DNA of 15,741 nucleotides from Bacteriovorax sp. UBA1852 (GCA_002338505.1 DDIK01000153.1:1-15741); one strand, 5' to 3'. Counted from the stretch's first letter, positions 7,344 through 15,701 are shown. Numbers and translations are program-made. Notes: a model not told the origin generated them from the sequence alone.

Positions 7344-7471
7344 AATAATATGAAAATTGATGTGATACTGAATAAAATTAGTCTAGCTCTGTTTGAGCGT
7401 TTCTTTGTCGTAAGCAATGTAATAGACACTATAGAATATTAACGGTAAGAAAATGTAGAGGCAAATAGAGT
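7344..7471 (+). promoter_or_regulatory. Leader of the riboflavin operon; promoter region, no FMN riboswitch seen
   Basis: The stretch before ribD must carry its promoter, since the neighbouring gene diverges. A weak candidate is TTGTCG (7405-7410) with TATAGA (7430-7435), but the 19-base spacer is long. AGAGG at 7457-7461 is the likely ribosome binding site, 10 bases before ATG 7472. I looked for conserved blocks of the FMN (RFN) element and its five-helix layout and found none; the leader is also short for that riboswitch plus an expression platform. Confidence 0.3.
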
Positions 7472-8554
7472 ATGACGGAAATTGGCAAAACATTCATGAG
7501 AGAAGCACTTTCACTTGCGAGAAGAGGGCTCGGGACAACTTCGCCAAACCCCATGGTGGGAGCAGTTGTTGTGCGAGCAGGAGAAATCATAGGAAGAGGT
7601 TTTCATCAAAAAGCTGGTGAACCTCATGCAGAGCCAAATGCTATAAATGATTGTGAAATCAATGACTTATCTGAATGTGAACTCTATGTGACCCTCGAGC
7701 CATGTTGTCACACAAATAAGAGAACGCCACCATGCACAAGTCTCATAATAGAAAAAGGCATAAGAAAAGTTCACGTAGCAACATTAGACCCTAATCCCAG
7801 TGTTTCGGGTAAAGGTGTAGAGGTTCTAGAGAGTGTCGGAGTGCAAGTAAGTGTGGGTTTGCTCGAGAAAGAAGCTGCTGCATTGAATGAAGTTTTCAAT
7901 AAGACAATATTAAGCAACCTCCCCTATGTTCACTTGAAATTAGCTCAAACTTTAGATGGTAAATTAGCAACACTTAGTGGTGACAGTAAGTGGATTACTG
8001 ATGAAAGTGCAAGAACTCGAGTGCATGAGCTTCGTCTAAAGTACGATGCTGTAATGGTTGGTAGAAATACTTTAAATAATGACGACCCCTCTCTTGATAT
8101 AAGAATGGGTATCGATGCTAAGGATAAGGTTCCGTTTAGAATTATTTTAGGAAACCCTGAAAAGTTTAAAATGGATTCGAAAGTTTTATCTGATGATTAT
8201 GTAGGTAAGACTATCATTATTTCTACTAGTAATATTCTTGGAAAAAATGAAGAAGTTTTAAAAGAGAAAGGGATAAAGGTCATTAAGTTTAACGAAAGTC
8301 TCAGTGAATCGTTAAAAGAATTAAAAGAGCTCGGTGTTCAAAGTATATTGGTTGAAGGTGGAGCAAGGCTTGCGAAAGATTTCATAGCTCAAGAGCTTTA
8401 TGATAGGATGACGCTTTTTGTAGCACCAAAAATGATTGGCAAAGGTTTGAGTTATTTGAACTTAGATAAAGAAAGAATGCAGGATGCTCTTACATTTGAA
8501 AATGTTGAGGTTAGTGTTCTTGGTAATCAAGCAGTTTTTGATATTAGAAGGTAG
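7472..8554 (+). CDS. ribD: Bifunctional riboflavin biosynthesis deaminase/reductase
   Basis: Catalyses the second and third committed steps of riboflavin synthesis: deamination of the pyrimidine made from GTP, then NADPH-dependent reduction of its ribosyl side chain. The N-terminal deaminase (about 1-145) has TSPNPMVGAVVV at 23-34, the zinc/catalytic HAE at 52-54, and the second zinc motif from EPC (76-78) to PPC (86-88), one residue longer than in the E. coli protein as I remember it. The C-terminal reductase (about 146-360) starts with LKLAQTLDGKLAT and contains MVGRNTLNNDDPSL and LVEGGARLA. The 360-residue length is normal. It is first in a four-gene operon and ends 2 bases before ribE. 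Confidence 0.96.
   Translation: MTEIGKTFMREALSLARRGLGTTSPNPMVGAVVVRAGEIIGRGFHQKAGEPHAEPNAINDCEINDLSECELYVTLEPCCHTNKRTPPCTSLIIEKGIRKVHVATLDPNPSVSGKGVEVLESVGVQVSVGLLEKEAAALNEVFNKTILSNLPYVHLKLAQTLDGKLATLSGDSKWITDESARTRVHELRLKYDAVMVGRNTLNNDDPSLDIRMGIDAKDKVPFRIILGNPEKFKMDSKVLSDDYVGKTIIISTSNILGKNEEVLKEKGIKVIKFNESLSESLKELKELGVQSILVEGGARLAKDFIAQELYDRMTLFVAPKMIGKGLSYLNLDKERMQDALTFENVEVSVLGNQAVFDIRR
8546..8551 (+). promoter_or_regulatory. Ribosome binding site fixing a GTG start for ribE
   Basis: AGAAGG lies at the very end of ribD, 5 bases before GTG 8557. An ATG at 8555 overlaps that GTG in another frame, but only the GTG frame gives the MFTGLV start universal to riboflavin synthases. Confidence 0.6.
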
Positions 8555-8556
8555 AT

Positions 8557-9198
8557 GTGTTCACTGGTTTAGTAAAAGAAATAGGAAGAGTTAAGCGAAT
8601 TACAAAGAATCGCGAAGGCGCAATTATTGAAGTGTCTTCAAAAGAACTTATTTCAGATATACAGGTAGATGATTCAATCTCTATCAATGGTGCTTGCCAG
8701 ACAGCCATCGAGGTAAATAAAGACTCCTTTGTCGTTCAGGCGGTACATACAACTCTTGAAAAAACCACTTTAGGTAAATTGATTGTGGGTGAAGATGTAA
8801 ATATGGAGCTTGCGATGAGGCTGAGCGATAGGCTTGGCGGGCATATGGTTCAGGGGCACGTTAATGATGTCGGTATCATTCGCTCCATTCGTGGAACTGG
8901 AAATAATTATCTCGTAATTATTGGTGCCTCAAGTTCTCAAATGAAATATATTGTTAAAGAAGGCTCGGTCACAATTGATGGAGTTTCCCTCACCGTTAGT
9001 GATATTTATTCATCAGATTGTTCATTTCAAATATCAGTTATTCCACATACTTGGGATAATACAATATTTACCAGTAAACGCGTCGGAAGTACGGTAAATA
9101 TTGAGGTAGACATTCTTGGAAAATACATTGAAAGCTTGCTTTTTTCCGGTGCAGGGCATATTAAAAGTATGAGTTCCTATTTAGGAGATAAAGGTTAG
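8557..9198 (+). CDS. ribE: Riboflavin synthase, alpha subunit
   Basis: Dismutates two molecules of 6,7-dimethyl-8-ribityllumazine to riboflavin and a pyrimidine, which RibH reuses. The 213-residue protein shows the two tandem lumazine-binding barrels of the family: the first begins MFTGLVKEIGRV, the second follows LSDRLGGHMVQGHVNDVG (about 89-106). Conserved NGACQT near 44-49 and DGVSLTV in the second barrel correspond to each other. The C-terminal DILGKYIESLL gives the trimer helix. It starts at GTG, supported by AGAAGG 5 bases upstream, and ends 2 bases before ribB. It is the E. coli RibC equivalent; naming varies between species. Confidence 0.95.
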   Translation: MFTGLVKEIGRVKRITKNREGAIIEVSSKELISDIQVDDSISINGACQTAIEVNKDSFVVQAVHTTLEKTTLGKLIVGEDVNMELAMRLSDRLGGHMVQGHVNDVGIIRSIRGTGNNYLVIIGASSSQMKYIVKEGSVTIDGVSLTVSDIYSSDCSFQISVIPHTWDNTIFTSKRVGSTVNIEVDILGKYIESLLFSGAGHIKSMSSYLGDKG

Positions 9199-9200
9199 AA

Positions 9201-9824
9201 ATGTACGAATTCGATACTATAGAAAGCGTTATAAAAGATATAAGAAATGGAAAAATGGTCATTGTTGTTGACGATGAAGATCGTGAAAATGAAGGCGACT
9301 TTATTATGGCCGCAGACAAAGTTACGCCTGAGGCAATTAACTTTATGGCGAGATATGGCCGAGGCCTAATCTGTACACCAATTACTGCCGCAAGGGCGAG
9401 CGAATTAAGTCTTCCGTTAATGGTAGAAAATAATAATTGTGATTATGAAACAGCTTTCACAGTTTCAATTGATTCTATAAATGCAGGTACTGGAATTTCA
9501 TGTGATGATAGATCAACGACAATTTTAGATCTTGTGAAAAGCGCAACAAATGCTAGTAGTTTTAAAAAGCCTGGCCATATATTTCCATTGATTGCAAAGA
9601 GCGGTGGGGTTTTAGAGAGAAATGGTCACACGGAAGCAGCAGTCGATCTTGCAAGAATCGCTGGTTGTTATCCGGCAGGAGTTATTTGTGAAATCATGAA
9701 TGACGATGGTACGATGGCCAGAGGTGAAGATCTGTCAAAATTGGCCAAGAAGCATGATCTTAAGTTGATTACGATTGCTGATCTTGTAAGCTACAGAGAA
9801 AAAAACAGAGAAAATACAAAGTAA
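9201..9824 (+). CDS. ribB: 3,4-dihydroxy-2-butanone 4-phosphate synthase, stand-alone
   Basis: Makes the four-carbon unit of riboflavin from ribulose-5-phosphate. At 207 residues it is a stand-alone RibB; there is no fused GTP cyclohydrolase II domain, so it is not RibBA. Visible motifs are VDDEDRENEGDF (23-34, substrate and Mg2+ site), GLICTPI (55-61), FTVSID (86-91), KPGHIFPL (123-130) and NGHTEAAVDLA (141-151) with the catalytic H143. The start ATG follows AAGG by about 6 bases. It lies 2 bases after ribE and 15 before ribH. GTP cyclohydrolase II (RibA), which starts the other branch, must be encoded elsewhere. Confidence 0.95.
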   Translation: MYEFDTIESVIKDIRNGKMVIVVDDEDRENEGDFIMAADKVTPEAINFMARYGRGLICTPITAARASELSLPLMVENNNCDYETAFTVSIDSINAGTGISCDDRSTTILDLVKSATNASSFKKPGHIFPLIAKSGGVLERNGHTEAAVDLARIAGCYPAGVICEIMNDDGTMARGEDLSKLAKKHDLKLITIADLVSYREKNRENTK

Positions 9825-9839
9825 AATTAGGAGTTAAAT

Positions 9840-10307
9840 ATGCCACATACTTTTGAAGGTAACTTAAATGCATCAGGTAAGAAATTTGCGATCGTCGCAG
9901 GCCGTTTTAATGAGTTTATTACAAGTAAACTCTTAGGTGGAGCACTTGATTGTATTAAGAGACATGAAGGTAATTTAGATGATGTTGATGTGGCTTGGGT
10001 TCCAGGCGCATTTGAAATTCCATTGGCCGCGAAGAAACTTGCACAGACTAAAAAGTACGATGCGATTATAACTCTTGGTGCAGTTATTAGAGGTAGTACG
10101 CCTCATTTTGATTATGTTTCTGGAGAAGTTACTAAAGGTGTTGCTAAGGCCTCTTATGATACTGAGACTCCGATAGTTTTTGGTGTTCTTACGACTGATT
10201 CAATTGAGCAAGCGATTGAAAGAGCTGGGACTAAGGCTGGAAATAAAGGCTGGGAAGCTGCTAGTACAGCTATTGAGATGTCTACGCTATTTAAGTCATT
10301 TAAGTAA
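9840..10307 (+). CDS. ribH: 6,7-dimethyl-8-ribityllumazine synthase
   Basis: Condenses the RibB product with the pyrimidine from the RibD branch to give lumazine, the substrate of RibE. The 155-residue protein is of typical length and carries all family motifs: AGRFNEFIT (20-28), VPGAFEIPLAAKKLA (54-68), GAVIRGSTPHFDYV (81-94) with catalytic H88, FGVLTTDSIEQAIERAG (114-130) and NKGWEAA (134-140). A clear AGGAG lies shortly before the ATG. It is the last gene of the operon, and its final 12 bases overlap the 3' end of the convergent RNA methyltransferase gene, so no dedicated terminator fits between them. Confidence 0.96.
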   Translation: MPHTFEGNLNASGKKFAIVAGRFNEFITSKLLGGALDCIKRHEGNLDDVDVAWVPGAFEIPLAAKKLAQTKKYDAIITLGAVIRGSTPHFDYVSGEVTKGVAKASYDTETPIVFGVLTTDSIEQAIERAGTKAGNKGWEAASTAIEMSTLFKSFK

Positions 10308-11060
10308 CGAATTAAATAAAAATATTGATGCCGCGCTAGCAGCATTTAAGTGTGCCACATGTTGGTCTATTGGAATGTAGAGCTTTCTTGAGCAGGCATC
10401 AATAACTTCCCTATCCATACCGTTACCCTCGTTACCAATAACAATGGCAACTTTCTTTGGATATGTATAATCCAAAAGAGACTTCGCACCTTCTTCATTA
10501 GCAGTGGCAATGACATCGTATCCAGATTCGATAAGTTTATCTATAGTTCTAATAAGCGACTCAGACTTATGGACTCTTGCCTGAAAGACATTACCCATTG
10601 AAACACGGATGCATCTTCTTAAAAATGGTGATGCACTTTTATAGTCATATATAATAGAGTCAAAATTAAACGCTGTTGCGGCCCTGGTTATTGTTCCTAC
10701 GTTTTCAGGACTTGTAACGCCATTGAATATTAAGATTCGATCACCAAGCTCTTCTAGTTTCTTTAGAGGCCTATTTTGAACAAGTGCCAAAACACCATGA
10801 TGAAGTTTAAAGCCAATAACTTTTTCAATTTCAGTCTTAGGCAGAATGAAAACTTCCTCAGCTTTTTTGAGTAAATTTTGATTTTCTTTTTGATAATCAG
10901 GGGTACACAAGACCTTTAGTACTTTGAATTTAGATTCAAGTGCTTTGTGGATAACCTTGTGAGTTTCTGCAATAAATAAATCTTTATAGATGAGATTCTT
11001 ATCTTTTATGGAGATAAATTCTTTAATGCGTTCATCATTAATATCACTAATTTCAATCAT
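10296..11060 (-). CDS. TrmH/SpoU-family RNA 2'-O-methyltransferase
   Basis: A 254-residue SPOUT-class enzyme, likely methylating a ribose 2'-hydroxyl in rRNA or tRNA with S-adenosylmethionine. The N-terminal part (about 1-100) resembles the L30e-like RNA-binding domain of this family and ends in GFKLHHGVLALV (83-94). The catalytic knot domain has motif 1 VTSPENVGTITRAA (115-128, with N120 and R126), motif 2 IVIGNEGNGMDRE (206-218) and motif 3 YIPIDQHVAHLNAAS (228-242). The target nucleotide cannot be told, so no gene name is given. Its ATG overlaps the uvrA stop as ATGA with no clear ribosome binding site, suggesting translation coupled to uvrA. It is last in the leftward operon, and its stop lies inside ribH. 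Confidence 0.9.
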   Translation of the reverse strand: MIEISDINDERIKEFISIKDKNLIYKDLFIAETHKVIHKALESKFKVLKVLCTPDYQKENQNLLKKAEEVFILPKTEIEKVIGFKLHHGVLALVQNRPLKKLEELGDRILIFNGVTSPENVGTITRAATAFNFDSIIYDYKSASPFLRRCIRVSMGNVFQARVHKSESLIRTIDKLIESGYDVIATANEEGAKSLLDYTYPKKVAIVIGNEGNGMDREVIDACSRKLYIPIDQHVAHLNAASAASIFLFNSLLK

Positions 11061-13879
11061 TTCTTTTTTAAAACCTGTTTAAGATATTTACCTGTGTGAG
11101 ATGTTTTAACTTTTGAGACTTCTTCTGGTGTTCCGAGGGCCACAATTGTTCCACCTTTATCGCCACCTTCAGGACCTAGGTCAATAAGATGATCTGAGAC
11201 TTTGATTACATCAAGATTGTGCTCAATAATGACAACAGTATTTCCTTGGTCAATAAGAGATGTAATTGCTTTTAATAGAACATTTATATCCTCAAAATGT
11301 AGACCTGTTGTTGGCTCATCAAGTACATATAACGTATGGCCTTTGGTTTTCTTTGCAAGCTCTTTTGAGAGCTTTAGTCTTTGCGCTTCACCACCAGAGA
11401 GTGTTGTTGCTGGCTGGCCAAGTTTGAGATAGCCAAGGCCTACGTCATTCATTGTTTTTAAAATTCTCTTTAGTCGAGGATGATTTTCAAAGAATTGTTC
11501 AGCCTCTTCAATAGTCATATTCAAAATATCAGAGATATTCTTGCCTCTGTAGAGCACAGAAAGTGTCTCATCATTATAGCGCTTTCCATGACATTCTGGA
11601 CAAGTGATAAATACGTCAGGAAGAAAGTGCATTTCAATTTTCTTTACACCATTCCCCTCGCATTCTTCACATCTACCGCCTTTAACATTAAAGCTAAATC
11701 TTCCTTGCTTATAACCTCTAATTTGTGACTCGGATGTATTAGAATATAGTTTTCTAATGTCATCAAAGAGTCCGCTGTAAGTAGCGGGATTAGAGTTCGG
11801 TGTTCGGCCAATCGGACTCTGATCAAGTTCAATAATGGACTTTATCTTTTGGAGGCCAGTAATAGATTTGTAATTTGTTTTCTCATAAATGGTTCTATTC
11901 TTTTTTGAGAGTCTACTTTTTACGGCAGGAATGAGAACTTCATGTACAAGTGTTGATTTTCCAGAACCTGAAACACCAGTGATACATGTTAATACAGAGA
12001 GAGGAATTTCTACCGAGATGTCTTTTAAGTTATTATGTTTTGCACCAGAGAGTTTTATGTATTCATCATGTTCTCTTCGCCTTTTGGGTGTGGTGATCTG
12101 ATGATCTCCGCCTAGGTAACTTGCCGTCAGAGACTTCTTGTTCTTTATGAATTTCTTGACTTCACCGTGTGCCGTAATTTCTCCACCATGAATTCCTGCT
12201 CCAGGACCAAGGTCTATAATATAATCACTTTCCATCATTGTTTCTTCATCGTGTTCAACAACTAAGACAGTGTTACCAATATCCCTTAACTCTTTAAGGG
12301 TTTGAATAAGTCGCGTGTTGTCTCTTTGGTGAAGTCCGATACTAGGCTCATCAAGTACATAGAGTACTCCTGAAAGAGCGGACCCAATTTGAGTTGCAAG
12401 TCTAATTCGTTGCGCTTCACCACCAGAAAGAGTTCCAGCCGAGCGATTTAGTGTAAGATAGTTTAGTCCGACATCGTTAAGGAACTTAAGTCTACTTGTG
12501 ATCTCTTTAAGAAGTTTATGAGCGATTTCTTCTTTTACGCCTTTAAGCTTTAGACCATTAAAGTATTTAAAGGTTTCTTCAATAGAAATGTCACAAAGAT
12601 CAATGATGTTCTTATTGTCTATTTTTGTACTAAGAGCAATTTGATTTAATCTCTTACCATTACAACTATGACACCTTTTGATTGTCATGTAATTTTCAAG
12701 GTCTACTCTGACTCTTTCAGATGAGGTCTCGTTATACTTCTTATGAAGCCAATCAATGATTCCCGGAAATGGCTTAGAGAATTCAAAATTAGAGTTCTCT
12801 GATTTGAACTTATACTTATAAACTTTCTTACTTCCATTAAATAAGAGATTAACAAATTTCTTAGGTGCATTACCTAGACTTGCCTTTAGATCTATCCCCT
12901 CTTCAAGCATTACACACTCAATCATCTTATTGATAAAGCTGTTCTTCTTCGTAATAACGGGAATAGCGCCACCTAGAATAGGAAGGCTATCGTCAAATAT
13001 AAGAGATTCCGTTCCAAAGTCTTTAGATTGGCCGATTCCATTGCAAGTCTTGCATGCCCCTATAGGGGAATTAAACGAAAACAAGCGTGGTTCTAGACTT
13101 GGAAGTTTTTCTCCTGTTTTTGGAGAAATATTGTGTTCACTGAAGACGCGAATTTCATCATCTATAAGTATATGGATAACGCCGTTACCGAGTTTGTATC
13201 CATACTCAACAGAGTCAGTGAGTCGTTTTTCGACACCAGTCTTGATGAGTACTCGGTCGATGACAACGTAAATTTCGTCCTTAGCTTTTAATTTAGCTGT
13301 GTCCACATCTTCAATCATGAGGATCTCTGAATTGATTGAGTACCTAGAGAATCCCATGGAGCGAAACTTTTCAATATTGAGCTTTCTGGTCTTTAGCTCC
13401 TTACCTTCAATCTGCGCCATAAGATGAATTTTAGTTTTTTCAGGATATGTTAAGAGCTCCCTTGTAATTCCACCAGGAGTATAATTCTTAATAATTTCAT
13501 TTGTATCTGGGCAGTACAGATCACCTACTCTCGCAAAGAGAACTCTTAGATAGTCATATACCTCTGTTATTGTTCCAACCGTCGAGCGAGGATTTTTATT
13601 TGTTGTTTTTTGATCAATTGCTATAGCAGGAGATAGGCCCGTTATCGACTCTACATCTGGTGCTTGCTGCTGGCCTAGAAATTGTCTGGCGTAAGATGAA
13701 AGTGATTCAATATAGCGCCTTTGTCCTTCAGCATAGATGGTATCAAATGCGAGTGAGCTTTTTCCTGATCCCGAGGGTCCTGTTATGACAGTTAGTGTAT
13801 TTTTTGGAATATCAATTGAGACTTCTTTGAGATTGTGAACTTTTGCTTTGCTCACAGAAATAAAGTTACTACCTTTCAT
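11057..13879 (-). CDS. uvrA: Excinuclease ABC subunit A
   Basis: The damage-recognition ATPase of nucleotide excision repair, acting with UvrB. The 940 residues form the usual two ABC modules: Walker A GPSGSGKSS (34-42), LSGGE (484-488) and Walker B VLDEPSIGL (508-516), then GVSGSGKST (635-643), LSGGE (827-831) and VLDEPTTGL (852-860). The C-terminal zinc module is intact (C737, C740, C760, C763), and CHSC is present at 403-406. The first zinc module is not: the leading CxxC is replaced by S252 and T255, leaving only C276 and C279. AAGGA lies 7 bases before the ATG, inside the end of pdxA. The gene follows pdxA by 2 bases and overlaps the methyltransferase gene by 4. Confidence 0.97.
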   Translation of the reverse strand: MKGSNFISVSKAKVHNLKEVSIDIPKNTLTVITGPSGSGKSSLAFDTIYAEGQRRYIESLSSYARQFLGQQQAPDVESITGLSPAIAIDQKTTNKNPRSTVGTITEVYDYLRVLFARVGDLYCPDTNEIIKNYTPGGITRELLTYPEKTKIHLMAQIEGKELKTRKLNIEKFRSMGFSRYSINSEILMIEDVDTAKLKAKDEIYVVIDRVLIKTGVEKRLTDSVEYGYKLGNGVIHILIDDEIRVFSEHNISPKTGEKLPSLEPRLFSFNSPIGACKTCNGIGQSKDFGTESLIFDDSLPILGGAIPVITKKNSFINKMIECVMLEEGIDLKASLGNAPKKFVNLLFNGSKKVYKYKFKSENSNFEFSKPFPGIIDWLHKKYNETSSERVRVDLENYMTIKRCHSCNGKRLNQIALSTKIDNKNIIDLCDISIEETFKYFNGLKLKGVKEEIAHKLLKEITSRLKFLNDVGLNYLTLNRSAGTLSGGEAQRIRLATQIGSALSGVLYVLDEPSIGLHQRDNTRLIQTLKELRDIGNTVLVVEHDEETMMESDYIIDLGPGAGIHGGEITAHGEVKKFIKNKKSLTASYLGGDHQITTPKRRREHDEYIKLSGAKHNNLKDISVEIPLSVLTCITGVSGSGKSTLVHEVLIPAVKSRLSKKNRTIYEKTNYKSITGLQKIKSIIELDQSPIGRTPNSNPATYSGLFDDIRKLYSNTSESQIRGYKQGRFSFNVKGGRCEECEGNGVKKIEMHFLPDVFITCPECHGKRYNDETLSVLYRGKNISDILNMTIEEAEQFFENHPRLKRILKTMNDVGLGYLKLGQPATTLSGGEAQRLKLSKELAKKTKGHTLYVLDEPTTGLHFEDINVLLKAITSLIDQGNTVVIIEHNLDVIKVSDHLIDLGPEGGDKGGTIVALGTPEEVSKVKTSHTGKYLKQVLKKK

Positions 13880-13881
13880 CG

Positions 13882-14796
13882 TTACGTCCTTTGGGCCCCG
13901 ATTGCTAATTGCAGAACATAGAGGCAGCCTAAATAATCAGCTTTATTCTTACCATATAAATCGAAAGCCGTACCGTGATCTACACTTAGTCTCAAAAATG
14001 GTAGGCCTAGCGAGATATTGGCACCGTGAGTCTTAAAAAGAGTTTTGAAGGGAGCAAGACCTTGGTCATGAAACATATAGACAAATAATGAATCAGATCG
14101 AAATTTATTATTTATAAGCATACTATCTGCGGGTAAGAACTCAGAAATATTAATTTGTGGAAAGGATTTTCTTAAATTTGATAGTGTTGAGGCGAGTTTT
14201 TGCTCTTCATCACCTAGCATACCAGATTCACCTGCGTGAGGATTAAGGCCAGCGATATAGATATTAGAAAGTTTTCCAAAGTATTTAAGATAGTCTTTAA
14301 TTGTCATGTGAATTTGGTCTTCAATAAGCTCAGGAGTTATATAAGAGCTTACTTCTTTAAGACTAACATGATCGCTTATAAGTAAAACATTCGCAGAGTG
14401 CGATTTAAAAAACATAGAAACATTTTTTTTGAAATACTTTCTAAAGTATTCTGTATGTCCTGCGACAACTTCGCCATTTAGTAAGAGTTGGTCTTTGCTT
14501 GTCGGCAGAGTAATAAGCGTATCAGTGTTTTTAATAATATCTAGAGACTTTTTAAGGGCCTCTGTACTTATGGGCACATCATCAACGAGGATTATATTCA
14601 AATTGTAATGAGCTATCGTAATATAATCTTTTGTGAAGACATAATTAAGCTGCAGGCTTTCACAAGTCTCAATGAGTGATTTTTTTTCACAGATTAGAGT
14701 GAATAGTTTTTGTTCTTTTCGTGATAAGAGAATATAGCTCTTTAAGAATACTTCTAGACCTACGCCTTTTTCATGGCCGCAAGTTACATAGATCAT
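13882..14796 (-). CDS. pdxA: 4-hydroxythreonine-4-phosphate dehydrogenase
   Basis: Oxidises 4-phosphohydroxy-threonine in the DXP-dependent pathway to pyridoxal phosphate. The 304 residues are somewhat short beside E. coli PdxA (329), mainly at the N-terminus, where the usual GEPAGIGPE-like start is worn down to CGHEKGVGLEV (6-16). Metal ligands are present: H143 (SDHVSL), H187 in GLNPHAGESG (183-192) and H243 in FHDQGLAPFK (242-251). AGHTEYF (112-118) and LGLPFLRLSVDHGTAFDLYG (263-282) are also typical. Its ATG overlaps the stop of the SurA-like gene as ATGA. The surA-pdxA order is the one found in many proteobacteria. The divergent N-terminus leaves slight doubt about full activity. Confidence 0.9.
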   Translation of the reverse strand: MIYVTCGHEKGVGLEVFLKSYILLSRKEQKLFTLICEKKSLIETCESLQLNYVFTKDYITIAHYNLNIILVDDVPISTEALKKSLDIIKNTDTLITLPTSKDQLLLNGEVVAGHTEYFRKYFKKNVSMFFKSHSANVLLISDHVSLKEVSSYITPELIEDQIHMTIKDYLKYFGKLSNIYIAGLNPHAGESGMLGDEEQKLASTLSNLRKSFPQINISEFLPADSMLINNKFRSDSLFVYMFHDQGLAPFKTLFKTHGANISLGLPFLRLSVDHGTAFDLYGKNKADYLGCLYVLQLAIGAQRT

Positions 14797-15695
14797 AAGA
14801 ACTTTTTAATATAGTAGTTTGAAGACTCTCTTAGAAACCAAGACTCAGTCATTTTCTGAGCTTTGTCTTGATAGATAGTTTGTCTAATCATTCTCTTTTG
14901 TCTTGTGTATGAATCAGAATCAACAATATCTCTTTTTTGAATGAAGAAAATATGTGTCTGATTGTTAAAGGATACAGGATTAGTGAACTGCCCTTCTCCT
15001 GCATTTTTAAGAACTTTTTGAATTGAATTATCAAGAGAATCAGCTTTCATATTTTCAAGCTTAAGCTCAGAGACTTCTTTGTATTTTGCTGGAAGTGGCT
15101 GACCTTTTTTAAATGAGCTCATAGAGTTTTTAAAATCTTGATAAGACTTCTTAGAGATATCTTGATCGAGAACATAGTCAATGAGTGTATATTTATATGT
15201 AATAGACTGATCTGACTTATTCATTTGGAAAAACTTATTTTTAATTTCTTGCTCGCTTACAGAGATTAAAGGAATGATAATTCTTGAATTAAAAATATTA
15301 TACTCTAGAGCTTCCCTAGTGATTTCAAAAAACTCATCGTAATTCGTATTATTGTTTTTTAAAAAAGCTAATAATTGAGTTCTTGAGAGTCCGAGCTTTC
15401 TTTCTCTATCCTTAATTTCTTTTTCAACTTGCTCATCTGAAATGACATAGCCCATCTCTGCAAGTTTAGAACGAATGATATTTTTCTTAATGAGAAGTTC
15501 CATGACCTCAGCGTCGCTATAAGAATTCTTCTTATAGATGAATGGAGAGATATTCTTTCTAGCATCTAGACTAGCCTGGACTCTATCTATAACGGAGAGA
15601 GTAATTATCTCATCGTTAACGACAGCAGAGATTTTATCTATGAGCTTCGCTTGAGCAAGTGTTGAAAGTAAAAGAGATATAATTAAGATTTTCAT
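14793..15695 (-). CDS. SurA-like periplasmic chaperone/peptidyl-prolyl isomerase, short form
   Basis: A 300-residue exported protein with a signal peptide (MKILIISLLLSTLAQA, probable cut after residue 16). The next block, KLIDKISAVVNDEIITLSVI (17-36), is the start of the SurA N-terminal chaperone domain, which continues as a helical region to about 170. Beyond that one degenerate parvulin-like stretch is visible (about 175-260; its end NNAGEG-like turn and NNQTHIFFIQKRD match the parvulin C-terminal half). E. coli SurA is 428 residues with two parvulin domains, so this one is shorter and may be mainly a chaperone for outer-membrane proteins. AGGTG lies 5 bases before the ATG. It heads the leftward operon and precedes pdxA, as surA does in E. 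coli, which supports the name. Confidence 0.78.
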   Translation of the reverse strand: MKILIISLLLSTLAQAKLIDKISAVVNDEIITLSVIDRVQASLDARKNISPFIYKKNSYSDAEVMELLIKKNIIRSKLAEMGYVISDEQVEKEIKDRERKLGLSRTQLLAFLKNNNTNYDEFFEITREALEYNIFNSRIIIPLISVSEQEIKNKFFQMNKSDQSITYKYTLIDYVLDQDISKKSYQDFKNSMSSFKKGQPLPAKYKEVSELKLENMKADSLDNSIQKVLKNAGEGQFTNPVSFNNQTHIFFIQKRDIVDSDSYTRQKRMIRQTIYQDKAQKMTESWFLRESSNYYIKKFL

Positions 15696-15701
15696 ATTAT
15701 C

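Noticed and set aside
7344..7471. FMN riboswitch before ribD
   Set aside because: Expected for a riboflavin operon, but no conserved RFN blocks are visible by eye and the leader is short.
10328..10345. Imperfect GC-containing hairpin (ATGC..GC-GCTA-GC..GCAT) just after ribH
   Set aside because: It looks like a terminator for the rib operon, but it has a mismatch and only a short T-run. It also lies in the codons for the conserved HLNAAS motif of the methyltransferase, which explain the sequence.
12930..13271. Rightward open frame of about 113 codons opposite uvrA
   Set aside because: It is antisense to conserved UvrA motifs and has no recognisable domain; a shadow frame.
1579..14796. A functional link between pdxA (PLP synthesis) and the PLP/PMP enzymes RfbH and the WbpE-like aminotransferase
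   Set aside because: They are in separate operons kilobases apart, and surA-pdxA is a common pair unrelated to sugar genes; probably coincidence.
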